Shown here piece after piece: positions 10,447 to 19,877 of a stretch of 64,000 bases of DNA. The DNA lies in contig PBAO01000014.1 of assembly GCA_002715985.1 (NCBI GenBank), positions 62,362-126,361 of the forward strand, written 5' to 3'. Source of the DNA: Lysobacterales bacterium. GTDB lineage: Bacteria > Pseudomonadota > Gammaproteobacteria > Nevskiales > Salinisphaeraceae. The stretch's first letter is position 1. The number at the start of each line of letters is the position of its first letter. Below the pieces are notes generated by a model that saw only the letters and a program-made list of their open reading frames with translations, searched no databases and was not told the origin of the DNA. The translations under genes were made by a program, and so were the position numbers.

Positions 10447-10941
10447 ATGAAAGAGATCGATACCGACATTCGCGTTGCTTTGCGGGATCGTGGCCTTCGA
10501 GTCACGGCACCGCGGCGCGCCATTCTGGAATGGCTGAGCGGGCGTCCGCATGCCACGGTGGACGACGTGCATCGCGGTGTGGCCGACACGCTCGGCGCGA
10601 TCTCGAAACAGGCGGTCTACGACGTCTTATCTGCCTGTGTGGATGTGGAACTTGTGCGTCAGATCAAGCCGGCCGGTCATCCGGCACGGTTTGAGCGTCG
10701 TACCGGTGATAATCATCATCACCTGGTATGTCGTCAATGCAGCCGTATCGTGGATCTGGATTGCGATACCGGGCAGGCCCCGTGTCTGAGCCCGGGTGAC
10801 GGTCACGGATTCATTGTCGATGAGGCAGAGATCGTGTTCTGGGGGCTGTGTGCCAGTTGCCAGCACGAGAATCACGAATCGCCGATTCCGCATACGGCCG
10901 GCGTGCCGGACCGGCAAGACACATCGATCAAAGCGCCTTGA
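10447..10941 (+). CDS. furA: Fur family transcriptional regulator, FurA/peroxide-responsive type
   Basis: LRVTAPRRAILEWLSGRPHATVDDV, SKQAVYDVLSA, GDNHHHLVCRQCSRIVDLDC, EAEIVFWGLCASCQ; 33 bp upstream of katG. Confidence 0.9.
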   Translation: MKEIDTDIRVALRDRGLRVTAPRRAILEWLSGRPHATVDDVHRGVADTLGAISKQAVYDVLSACVDVELVRQIKPAGHPARFERRTGDNHHHLVCRQCSRIVDLDCDTGQAPCLSPGDGHGFIVDEAEIVFWGLCASCQHENHESPIPHTAGVPDRQDTSIKAP

Positions 10942-10974
10942 CGCATCGCGTCGACTCAAACAGGAAGCAAGCAT

Positions 10975-13311
10975 ATGGATGACAAGCAAAGCTCGGACGC
11001 AGCGTTCGAAGAAGTCAAGGTTGGCGGCAAGTGCCCGTTCGCCGGCGACACCGTTGGCGGCGCCGCCGGCTCCGAACCACAGAACGATCATTGGTGGCCG
11101 AACCGCCTCGAGGTCGAGCTGCTGCACCAGAACCCGCGTGAAGCCAACCCCCAGGATCCGGACTTCGATTACGCCGAGGCGTTCAAGAAGCTGGATCTGG
11201 AAGCACTCAAGAAAGACATCAAGGAGCTGCTGGTCAGCTCGGTGGACTGGTGGCCGTCGGATTACGGCAACTACGGCCCGCAGATGATCCGCATGGCCTG
11301 GCACTCGGCCGGCACCTATCGGATCGCCGACGGTCGCGGCGGTGCAGGCGAAGCCATGCAGCGTTTCGCGCCGATCAACAGCTGGTGGGACAACGGCAAC
11401 GTCGATAAGTCGCGTCGTCTGCTGTGGCCCATCAAGCAGAAATACGGCGATGCCATCTCCTGGGCCGACCTGATCGTGCTCACGGGTAACTGCTCGCTGG
11501 AAATCATGAATTTCCCGACCTACGGCTTTGCCGGTGGTCGCATCGACGCCTGGGAGCCGGACAGCCTGACCTATTGGGGCCCGGAATCCTGGTATGGCAA
11601 GAAGATCGAGGACGCCCCGCGCGGCCCGTTCGAGGGCCACCCGGATCAGATGGTCAACCGTGACCTGCGCTGGTCGGGTACCAACGGCGAAGACGACTAC
11701 GATCTGGAAGCGCCGCTGGCGGCCTCGAACTCCAACCTGATCTATGTCGATCCGGAAGGCTCGGCCAAGAAGGGCATCCCGGAAGATTCGGCGCGCGATA
11801 TCCGTATCACGTTCGGCCGCATGGCCATGAACGACGAAGAAACGGTCGCGCTGATTGCCGGCGGTCATGCCTTCGGCAAGTCCCACGGCATGACGCCCCC
11901 GGACGAAATCGGCTATGCCCCGGAAGGCGCGCCGATGGAATCCCAGGGCCTGGGGTGGCATAACCCGCGTGGCAAGGGCAATGCCGAAGACACGATGACC
12001 AACGGCATCGAAGGCTCGTGGATCTCCAACCCCACGTTGTGGGACAGCGAGTATCTCGAGAACCTGTTCAAGTACGAATGGGAACAGACCCGCAGCCCGG
12101 CCGGCGCTCTCCAGTGGCAGCCGACTGATCCGAACGCACGGCGTACGCCGGACGCGCATCTGGAAGGCGTTGATCATCCGTTGATGATGATGACCTCGGA
12201 CATCGCGCTGAAGGTCGATCCGTCCTATCGCAAGATCTGCGAGCGTTTCCTGGAAGACTTCGATTACTTCACCGAAGCCTTCTCCAAGGCCTGGTACAAG
12301 CTCACGCACCGTGACATGGGCCCGCGTGCCCGGTATCTCGGCCCGGAAGTGCCGGAAAAAGAATTCATGTGGCAGGATCCGATTCCGGCCGTGGATTTCG
12401 AGCTGGTCAATGCCGAAGACGTCAAGCATCTGAAGGCCAAGATTCTGGACTCGGGCCTGACGGTTTCCGAGCTGGCCGGCACAGCATGGGCATCGGCCTC
12501 CACGTTCCGTACGTCGGACAAGCGTGGTGGTGCCGACGGCGCGCGTATCCGTCTGGATCCGCAGAAGAACTGGCCGGTCAACAACCCGTCCACGCTGGAC
12601 AAGGTGTTGACCACGCTGGCCGGCATCAAGAACGACTTTGATGGCGCGCAGTCGGGCAAGAAGATCTCGCAGGCCGATCTGATCGTGCTGGCCGGCTGTG
12701 CCGCGGTCGAGAAGGCCGCCAAGGACGCCGGCGTGGATATCCACGTGCCGTTCACCCCGGGGCGTAACGACGCCACGGACGAGCAGACCGACAACCAGGC
12801 TTTCCGCTGGCTGGAGCCGGTCTCCGATGGTTTCCGCAACTTCCATCGCTCGGACATCAACTACAACATCGCCCCGGAGCGTATCTTTCTGGATCGCGCG
12901 GCGCTGTTGGGTCTGTCGGCTCCGGAATGGACGGCCATCGTCGGCGGCCTGCGCGTGTTGGACGTCAACACCGAGGGCCACTACAAGCAGCACGGCGTGT
13001 TCACCGACAAGCCGGGCGTGCTGTCCAACGACTTCTTCCTGAACCTGACTTCGCCCGATTTCGAGTGGAAGAAGGTCGATGAAGAAGGCATGGAGTTCAC
13101 GCTCAATGACCGCAAGTCGGGCGAGACCAAGTTCAAGGCCACCCGGTGCGACCTGATCTTCGGTGCCAACTCGCAGCTGCGTCAGCTGTCCGAGTTCTAT
13201 GCCCAGAAGGGCGGCCAGGAGAAACTGGTCCGTGACTTCGTGGCGGCCTGGAACAAGGTCATGATGCACGATCGCTTCGACGTCGCTGACAAGAACAGCG
13301 CTGCGTTGTAA
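10975..13311 (+). CDS. katG: Bifunctional catalase-peroxidase KatG
   Basis: [52 protein letters not shown]; 778 aa. Confidence 0.97.
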   Translation: MDDKQSSDAAFEEVKVGGKCPFAGDTVGGAAGSEPQNDHWWPNRLEVELLHQNPREANPQDPDFDYAEAFKKLDLEALKKDIKELLVSSVDWWPSDYGNYGPQMIRMAWHSAGTYRIADGRGGAGEAMQRFAPINSWWDNGNVDKSRRLLWPIKQKYGDAISWADLIVLTGNCSLEIMNFPTYGFAGGRIDAWEPDSLTYWGPESWYGKKIEDAPRGPFEGHPDQMVNRDLRWSGTNGEDDYDLEAPLAASNSNLIYVDPEGSAKKGIPEDSARDIRITFGRMAMNDEETVALIAGGHAFGKSHGMTPPDEIGYAPEGAPMESQGLGWHNPRGKGNAEDTMTNGIEGSWISNPTLWDSEYLENLFKYEWEQTRSPAGALQWQPTDPNARRTPDAHLEGVDHPLMMMTSDIALKVDPSYRKICERFLEDFDYFTEAFSKAWYKLTHRDMGPRARYLGPEVPEKEFMWQDPIPAVDFELVNAEDVKHLKAKILDSGLTVSELAGTAWASASTFRTSDKRGGADGARIRLDPQKNWPVNNPSTLDKVLTTLAGIKNDFDGAQSGKKISQADLIVLAGCAAVEKAAKDAGVDIHVPFTPGRNDATDEQTDNQAFRWLEPVSDGFRNFHRSDINYNIAPERIFLDRAALLGLSAPEWTAIVGGLRVLDVNTEGHYKQHGVFTDKPGVLSNDFFLNLTSPDFEWKKVDEEGMEFTLNDRKSGETKFKATRCDLIFGANSQLRQLSEFYAQKGGQEKLVRDFVAAWNKVMMHDRFDVADKNSAAL

Positions 13312-13323
13312 GCCGCCGGTCAC

Positions 13324-13348
13324 CGGGCACGATCATTGGTCGTGCCCG
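13324..13348 (+). terminator. Hairpin downstream of katG (first of two)
   Basis: CGGGCACGA-tcattgg-TCGTGCCCG perfect 9 bp stem. Confidence 0.5.
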
Positions 13349-13358
13349 TGTTGAACCG

Positions 13359-13391
13359 ACCCCGTGGCTCGTGCGAGTCACGGGGTTTTTC
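13359..13391 (+). terminator. Rho-independent terminator of katG
   Basis: ACCCCGTGGCTCG-tg-CGAGTCACGGGGTTTTT. Confidence 0.85.
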
Positions 13392-13445
13392 GTGTGTGAC
13401 GTATAAACGGGTGCGGCGCATGCACCCTGTGACAAGGAAACTCTT

Positions 13446-13763
13446 ATGGACGACCCAACCCGTATCGAAGCCGAGGCCGCAGCCTTTCGCGATCTAGTGG
13501 CCCACCTGCAACAACGCACCGACGTACAGAACATCGACTTGATGAACCTGGCTGGTTTTTGCCGAAACTGCTTGTCCAAATGGTATATGGCCGAGCTGGA
13601 CGCCCGCGGCGTGGCCATCGACTATGAAACCGCCCGCGAACGGGTCTATGGCATGCCCTATGACCAGTTCAAGGCGGCATATCAAGAACCGGCTACCGAC
13701 GCTCAGAAAGCGCGCTATGCCGACACCGCCGACCGGCACGCCGATACCTCCGGCGGCCACTAA
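13446..13763 (+). CDS. DUF1244 domain-containing protein
   Basis: FRDLVAHLQQRTDVQNIDLMNLAGFCRNCLSKWYMAELDARG...RVYGMPYDQFKAAYQ. Confidence 0.9.
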   Translation: MDDPTRIEAEAAAFRDLVAHLQQRTDVQNIDLMNLAGFCRNCLSKWYMAELDARGVAIDYETARERVYGMPYDQFKAAYQEPATDAQKARYADTADRHADTSGGH

Positions 13764-13811
13764 GCGCAGGATTGCGCCGCGTCCACGCTGTTGCGCCGGC
13801 GGTCGTCGGAT

Positions 13812-14582
13812 TCAGCCCCAACCGGCATCCACAAAGTATTCATGGGCCGTACACTGCGCGCTGTCGTCGGCGGCTAGAAACAGCACGGTGGGTGCGACGT
13901 GTTCCGGCGCGAGATGCCGCTTGAGACATTGAACGGATGCCAGATGCATCTTGTCCTCCGGCGTGATCCATTTATCGAGCTGGCGCTCGGTGAGAACAGC
14001 GCCGGGAATGACCGTGTTCACGCGGATGGCCGATTCGCCGAGATCCCGCGCCATGGTGCGGGTTAAGCCGTGAACGGCGGCTTTGGCGGTCGTGTAGCCC
14101 GGCATCTCGCCCAGCGCGACCTTCCAGCTGATGGAGCCGAAATTGATAATCGAGCCACCGCCGGCACGCGCCATGCCGGGTGCGGCTGCCTGAATGGCGA
14201 AGAACTGGGGCCGCAAGTTGATGGCCATGCGGTCGTCCCAGTAGTCAGGGGTGACTTCGCGCCAGTCGTGGCGGTCGTCGTTGGCGGCATTGTTGACCAG
14301 TACCCGGATCGGTCCCTGATTGGCCTCGAAATGGTGAATGCTGCGCTGCAGAGCCGCCACGTCGCGGATATCGCAGTGATCGAAGCTCACGCGATAAGCG
14401 CAAGATTCGGCATGCAGGTGGGTTACCAGCGCTTGGCTGGCCGCAGCGTCGATATCGACGAAGTGCACGACTGCCTGCTGGCGGGCGAAGGCAGCGACGA
14501 GCCCGGCACCGATGCCGCTGGCGCCGCCCGTGATGAACACCGGCCGCCCGGCCAGGCTCGGATAAATAGCGAATTGGCTCAT
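13812..14582 (-). CDS. SDR-family sugar 1-dehydrogenase (D-xylose dehydrogenase-like)
   Basis: AIYPSLAGRPVFITGGASGIGAGLVAAFARQ, VNNAANDDRHDW, GGGSIINFGSISWK, YTTAK, HEYFVDAGWG; resembles Caulobacter-type XylB from memory; start MSQFAIYP at 14582. Confidence 0.8.
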   Translation of the reverse strand: MSQFAIYPSLAGRPVFITGGASGIGAGLVAAFARQQAVVHFVDIDAAASQALVTHLHAESCAYRVSFDHCDIRDVAALQRSIHHFEANQGPIRVLVNNAANDDRHDWREVTPDYWDDRMAINLRPQFFAIQAAAPGMARAGGGSIINFGSISWKVALGEMPGYTTAKAAVHGLTRTMARDLGESAIRVNTVIPGAVLTERQLDKWITPEDKMHLASVQCLKRHLAPEHVAPTVLFLAADDSAQCTAHEYFVDAGWG

Positions 14583-14686
14583 GAACGATTCTCGTTGCGA
14601 TAGCAGTTGATACCCACCGGCTGTCACCGTCTTTCGGTTCGCAGCAGCCGATGAGTGATATCCGTCAGCGAGCGCGAGTGCGCCGG

Positions 14687-16105
14687 CTACTCGTAACCCA
14701 TTTCCTCGAGCTCTCGGCCCTTGGTCTCACGGATGAAGAACACGACGAAGATCAACGAGAGCAGAGCACAAACCGCATAGAAGCCGTATGCACCGGCCAG
14801 ACCGACGCCGGCCAGCATGATCGGGAAGGTGAGAGTGATGGCGAAGTTGGCCAACCACTGGCACAGACCGGCTATCGCCAGGCCTGAACCACGTAAGCGG
14901 TTAGGGAACATCTCGCCGAGCATGACCCACATCACCGGGCCCCAGGAGGCGTTGAAGAAGAAGACATAGGCATTCGCCGAGATCAGGGCCAAGAGGCCCA
15001 TGCGGCCGGGCAATGCCAGGCTGCCGTCGACAAGCGCGCCGCTGGCAAAGGCATAGACCATCAGACCCAGGGTCACTGTCATACCGGCCGAACCGACCCA
15101 GAGCAGCGGCTTTCGGCCCACACGATCGATCACCGCGATCGCGGCGAGGCAGGCGAAGATGCTCACTGCGCCGCTGATTACATTGATGAGCAAGGCATCG
15201 TTTTCGGAGAAACCAACTGCCTGCCAGAGCACCGCGCCGTAATAGAACACTACGTTGATGCCCACCAGCTGCTGGAAGACGGCCAGACCGATACCGACCC
15301 AGACCACGCGATACAGGTTGTTGTTCGAGGTATTGACGATATCCAGCAGCCGCGGGCGCCGCGTCAGTGAGAGCGACTGTTCGATCTCTCCCAGACGACG
15401 CTGTGCATCGTCGGCGGCGTGGACTTTCCGGAGCACGTTGTGGGCATCGTCTCGTCGGCCGGCGGCCACGAGATAACGCGGGCTTTCGGGAATGAACATC
15501 AGTGCAACGAGAAAGACGATGGCCGGCAGCAGTTCCATCCAGAACATGCAGCGCCAGGCTTCGTAGCCGAACCACAGCGCTTCGGTGGACGCGCCGGCGA
15601 TATGCGCCAAGACATAGTTGTTGAGAAAAGAGAAGAACAGCCCGCCGATGATGGCGATCTGCTGGACGGTCGCCAGCCGGCCGCGTACAGCCGCCGGGGC
15701 GATTTCGCTGATATAGGCCGGCGACATGACGCTCGCCGCGCCGACCGCCAGCCCACCCAATACGCGATAGACGACGAACATCATGGCCGTACCGGCGACG
15801 CCCGAGCCCCAGGCGCTGATGATGAACAGAACGGCCGAGACAAGCAGCAGTGTGCGGCGGCCGACCAGGTCGGCCAGTCGCCCGGCGAAGAAGGCACCAA
15901 GTGCACAGCCGAGCAACATGGAAGCCACGGCGAAACCGGTGCCGGCGCTGTTGGCGCCGAAGTCCTGCTTGAGGCCGTCGACGGTGCCGTTGATAACGCC
16001 GCTGTCGAAACCAAAAAGAAAACCGCCGATGGCAGCTACGCAACAGGTCACGATGACAACCTGATTGCGTCGGCTGGCCTCGGCGGCCGTGCTTGCATCA
16101 CTCAT
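14687..16105 (-). CDS. Sugar porter family MFS transporter
   Basis: GFDSGVINGT, GRLADLVGRRTLLL, PESPRYLVAAGR, VFQQLVGINVVFYYG, ETKGRELEEM; start MSDAST at 16105. Confidence 0.92.
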   Translation of the reverse strand: MSDASTAAEASRRNQVVIVTCCVAAIGGFLFGFDSGVINGTVDGLKQDFGANSAGTGFAVASMLLGCALGAFFAGRLADLVGRRTLLLVSAVLFIISAWGSGVAGTAMMFVVYRVLGGLAVGAASVMSPAYISEIAPAAVRGRLATVQQIAIIGGLFFSFLNNYVLAHIAGASTEALWFGYEAWRCMFWMELLPAIVFLVALMFIPESPRYLVAAGRRDDAHNVLRKVHAADDAQRRLGEIEQSLSLTRRPRLLDIVNTSNNNLYRVVWVGIGLAVFQQLVGINVVFYYGAVLWQAVGFSENDALLINVISGAVSIFACLAAIAVIDRVGRKPLLWVGSAGMTVTLGLMVYAFASGALVDGSLALPGRMGLLALISANAYVFFFNASWGPVMWVMLGEMFPNRLRGSGLAIAGLCQWLANFAITLTFPIMLAGVGLAGAYGFYAVCALLSLIFVVFFIRETKGRELEEMGYE

Positions 16106-16298
16106 TCGTGTCTCCTCGATTCGGGCCGGACGGGCCGGCGGCTGTATTGTTCGATAAAACCGGGCGCCGTTCGGCAACCGGATAGCCAGCGCGTCGTGGC
16201 ACGCCGACGACTGAATCCACACGTCTGCCGTGCGGCGGTCGACAGCCCGTAGTGTGCGTATCGCCGCGCTGGCCCGAGCGATGCCCAGCCCGGCGAAT

Positions 16299-16330
16299 AA
16301 GTTCAACAATAGTTTTTATAAGTTGGACAT
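16299..16330. promoter_or_regulatory. Two putative GntR/FCD regulator operators upstream of the MFS transporter
   Basis: AAGTTCAACAA (16299..16309; reverse complement TTGTTGAACTT) and AAGTTGGACAT (16320..16330). Confidence 0.45.
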
Positions 16331-16512
16331 TTGTAAGGGAACACTGCTTTGGTCGTAGAGATGGGCAGCGCGTTACAGGCAAAAACGCAAAAGAACAAAG
16401 CCTTTCAGTGCGTTGGTTCCGGGCACGGCTCCGCATTTGCGGAAAAGAAGTATCCGCAACGGGCCGGTTTTCGAGGCAGGAGCGCAGCCGAGCGAACGCC
16501 GGCTGCGATTGA

Positions 16513-17253
16513 TCAGCTGGGCGTCAGATCGTGACTATCGTGCTTGAGGCCGAGCGCAAAGCTCGTGCCCTCAAGTACGGCATAGGCAGCATGAAATGCC
16601 GCGCTGGGCTGGCGTAGACGGATCGCTTCCATCAACTGACGATGGCGCTCCAGGCTTTGATCTGGATCGGTCGCGCTGATGTTGGATTCGACTACGAGCA
16701 GATCGATCGACGGCCGCAGGATATGGGACAGCTGGGCCTAGACGATGTTGTGGGTCGCACGATAGATAGCGACATGGAACGCCACGTCCGATTCGCTGTG
16801 TAGACGTCGGGTTTCGGGCAGCCCGTGTTCGCTCATGTGACGGGCCATGCCCTCGAACGCTTCTTCGATCGCCACCAGATCCCGGGCCGTTGCGTGTTGT
16901 GCCGCCACCATGGCGACCTGGGGCTCGACGCTCAGCCGGAACGACAGGATTTCGCGCTGTATCTCTTGGTTGGGCGCGGCGTAGCGCGATAGCCAGCGCG
17001 TGACCGTTGGATCAAGAATATGCCATTCCGAGACTTCGCGGACACGAGAGCCGTAGCCGGATATTCGTTCGATCAGGCCGGCGTCGACCAGCTGGCCCAG
17101 ATGACGACGCACGACTGTCCGGCTCAAGCCGGATGCGGCGCAGATCTCCATCTCTTTCGGGATGAGGTCGCCCGGCTGGTAGTGCCCGGCAAGAATCTCC
17201 GAGGCCAGCTGCTCGCTGAGATTGTGTTCGGATTTGTGAGCGTGGCGGGGCAT
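16513..17253 (-). pseudogene. GntR family (FCD/FadR subfamily) regulator interrupted by an in-frame TAG at 16738..16740
   Basis: N-terminal wHTH and partial FCD (MPRHAHKSEHNLSEQLASEIL...HVAIYRATHNIV*) continue in the same frame past TAG as AQLSHILRPSIDLLVVESNISATDPDQSLERHRQLMEAIRLRQPSAAFHAAYAVLEGTSFALGLKHDSHDLTPS*. Confidence 0.85.
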
Positions 17254-17286
17254 CGGACTCCTGCTTTTGTGAGATCAGGCACTTAT

Positions 17287-17297
17287 ATGTTGGCCAT
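17287..17297. promoter_or_regulatory. Putative operator upstream of the GntR gene
   Basis: ATGTTGGCCAT, matches motif at 16320 and 17442. Confidence 0.4.
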
Positions 17298-17441
17298 TTT
17301 AACACCGGTTCGAACACGAGCCGCACGATACGCGGGTACGGTCATGATCGATGGCGCCGACGCCCCGGATGGGCAGTGATGCCCGAGCCACCGAACGGCT
17401 TCGCTCACGCGGGCTGTAAGACAAAAGTCGTCCTGACTTAA

Positions 17442-17452
17442 ATGTTGAACAA
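17442..17452. promoter_or_regulatory. Putative operator upstream of the GntP permease
   Basis: ATGTTGAACAA, same motif as above. Confidence 0.45.
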
Positions 17453-17493
17453 AGATTAGCGTATGTTCACTGGCCTGATCTTCATATTGGTTC

Positions 17494-18843
17494 ATGACCG
17501 ACGCCATTTGGCTTCTAGCCGCGGCCGCCTCCGGCATTCTGTTGCTTCTGGTGCTGGTGATGTGGCTGCGCCTGCATGCCTTTGTCTCGTTGCTGCTCGT
17601 CAGTCTGGTCGTGGCCGTCGTTGCCGGCATGCCGTTGTCCGAGGTCGTGGACAATCTCGAGAAAGGCGTGGGCAGTACGCTGGGCTTCGTGGCCACGGTG
17701 GTCGGCCTGGGCGCGATGTTCGGGCGCATGCTCGAAATATCCGGCGGCGTGGATCGGCTGGCCCATACCCTGATTGCCCGGTTCGGCCCGGACCGCGTGC
17801 CCTGGGCGATGTCGGTCACGGGGTTTCTGGTCGCGATCCCGGTGTTTCTGGACGTGGGCTTCATCATCCTCGTGCCGCTGGTATATGCACTATCGCAGCG
17901 GGCTAATCGATCGCTGCTGTTTTACGGCATTCCGCTGTTGGCCGGTCTGGGCGTTACTCATACCTTCATTCCGCCGACGCCAGGCCCGATCGCGGTGGCC
18001 AGCCTGATCCACGCCGATCTCGGCTGGGTGATCATCTTCGGCGTGGTTTGCGGCATGCCGGCTGCGATCATCGCCGGGCCGTTGTTCGGGCGGTTCATCG
18101 CCAGGCGCATCGATGTCCGGGTGCCGGAGACCATGAGCGTGACACCGCCGCGCGAAGATGTTGCGGGCCTGCCGAGCTTCAAGTTGATCGCCTCGATCAT
18201 CCTGCTGCCGTTGATTCTGATCCTGTTCAACACGATGAGCGGCGTACTGCTGGCCGAAGACAATCCGCTGCGTTCGACCCTCGATTTTCTGGGCGACCCG
18301 ATCGTGGCACTGCTGATCACCACACTGGTGGCGTTTTATGCACTGGGCACCTGTCGTGGTCTCACGCGTGAACAGATTCTCAGCACGGCCACGAAGTCGC
18401 TTGAGCCAGCCGGGGTGATCATTCTGGTGACCGGCGCAGGGGGCGCCTTCAAGCAGATGCTGATCGCCTCGGGCGTGGGCGACGTGGTGGGCCATGCCAT
18501 GGCGACGAGCTCGCTTTCACCGTTGCTGCTCGCATTCTTGATCGCTGCCGGGGTTCGGGTCATCCAGGGCTCGGCCACGGTGGCCATGATCACGGCCGCG
18601 GGGCTGATGGCGCCGGTGATCACATCGCTGGAGCTACAGGGGCCGATGCTGGGGTTGATGACTGTCGCCATCGCTTCGGGGGCCACCGTTCTCTCGCACG
18701 TCAACGACTCCGGTTTCTGGTTGGTCAAGCAGTATTTCGGCATGACCGAAAAACAGACGCTCCTGAGCTGGACCGTGGTCGAAACCCTGATCGGGCTCAT
18801 CGGCATCGCGATGGTGATGCTGCTTGACCTGTTTGTTGTCTGA
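17494..18843 (+). CDS. GntP family gluconate/sugar-acid permease
   Basis: 449 aa polytopic; ATVVGLGAMFGRMLEISGG, PPTPGPIAVA, LSHVNDSGFWLVKQYFGMTEKQTLLSWTVVET. Confidence 0.92.
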   Translation: MTDAIWLLAAAASGILLLLVLVMWLRLHAFVSLLLVSLVVAVVAGMPLSEVVDNLEKGVGSTLGFVATVVGLGAMFGRMLEISGGVDRLAHTLIARFGPDRVPWAMSVTGFLVAIPVFLDVGFIILVPLVYALSQRANRSLLFYGIPLLAGLGVTHTFIPPTPGPIAVASLIHADLGWVIIFGVVCGMPAAIIAGPLFGRFIARRIDVRVPETMSVTPPREDVAGLPSFKLIASIILLPLILILFNTMSGVLLAEDNPLRSTLDFLGDPIVALLITTLVAFYALGTCRGLTREQILSTATKSLEPAGVIILVTGAGGAFKQMLIASGVGDVVGHAMATSSLSPLLLAFLIAAGVRVIQGSATVAMITAAGLMAPVITSLELQGPMLGLMTVAIASGATVLSHVNDSGFWLVKQYFGMTEKQTLLSWTVVETLIGLIGIAMVMLLDLFVV

Positions 18844-18891
18844 CACCCGATGCCGCGTTTTGTGTTCGCGTATCCATGAAAGGAGTAGAGC

Positions 18892-19857
18892 ATGCCTTAT
18901 ACCGCTACAGACTGGCCGATTACAGCCGCGCTGTTGCAGTTTCCCGATCACCTGGCGGACGGTCGTCACGTCAACGCTGCCGGCGTCGAGCACTGGGCCG
19001 GCGTTTTCGCCGAAGTGCGTGATGCCGGTTTCGATGACGTCGATCTGTTCGACGGCTGGGTTCGACCGGGCGATCTGAGCGAAGGCCAGATCGAGGATTT
19101 ACGCCAGACGGCCGACGATATCGGCGTCGGCCTGCCGGCGATTTCGGTGGTTCGCAGCAGCGTGATCGATGCCGAGCACGGCGAGGCCAACCTGGCTTAC
19201 AGCCATCGCACCCTCGATGCCGCAGCGGCGCTGGGCGCCAGGGTGGTCTCGGTCGGCTTGCACCAGGCGCTGACCGAGGCTCAGAAGCGCCAGCTCTGGT
19301 TCTGGACGGTCGATGGCTATCGCGACCCGGATGATCGCCAGACGTGGGAGCTGGCCGTCGCGCGACTGCGCGAGCTTGGCAAGCACGCCGAGGACAACGG
19401 CTTGATTCTGTCGCTGGAGATGTACGAAGACACGTATCTCGGCACCGCCGATTCCGCTGTGGCCCTGGTTACCGCAATCGACCATCCGGCCGTGGGCCTG
19501 AACCCGGACATTGGCAACCTCGTGCGCCTGCATCGGCCGATCGAAAGCTGGCAGTCGATGATCGAGAAGACTGCACCCTATGCCAACTATTGGCACGTGA
19601 AGAATTATCAACGCGACGAGGACGTCGCGCGCGACATGTATGTCGCCATGCCGGCGCCGCTGGAGTCGGGGGTGATCAGCTACCGCAAGGCGTTCGAGAT
19701 CGCGATCGCCAACGGCTTTCAGGGCGTGATCTGCTGCGAGCACTACGGCGGTGACGGGCTGTCGGTCTCGGCGTCGAATCAGCGCTATCTACGTGAGCAG
19801 ATCTTGCCGCGCACGCCCGATTACATCCCCGGCAAGAGCCGGGTCCGTCAGAACTGA
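18892..19857 (+). CDS. Sugar phosphate isomerase/epimerase (xylose isomerase-like TIM barrel)
   Basis: DAAAALGARVVSVGLHQ, LILSLEMYEDTYLGT, VGLNPDIGNLVRLH, YWHVKNYQRDE, VICCEHYGGDG. Confidence 0.82.
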   Translation: MPYTATDWPITAALLQFPDHLADGRHVNAAGVEHWAGVFAEVRDAGFDDVDLFDGWVRPGDLSEGQIEDLRQTADDIGVGLPAISVVRSSVIDAEHGEANLAYSHRTLDAAAALGARVVSVGLHQALTEAQKRQLWFWTVDGYRDPDDRQTWELAVARLRELGKHAEDNGLILSLEMYEDTYLGTADSAVALVTAIDHPAVGLNPDIGNLVRLHRPIESWQSMIEKTAPYANYWHVKNYQRDEDVARDMYVAMPAPLESGVISYRKAFEIAIANGFQGVICCEHYGGDGLSVSASNQRYLREQILPRTPDYIPGKSRVRQN

Positions 19858-19877
19858 TATTCGTCAAGGAGCATGTT

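Noticed and set aside
10627-13323. 898-aa minus-strand ORF antisense to katG
   Set aside because: katG on the plus strand is unambiguous; the antisense frame is open because of GC-rich codon usage and its translation has no recognisable family.
16310-16510. Remnant gene in the MFS-gntR intergenic region (ORF 16349..16534)
   Set aside because: No family recognised; the region contains short hairpins (e.g. CGCAGCCG...CGGCTGCG at 16483..16507) and operator-like sites, so it is treated as regulatory/intergenic.
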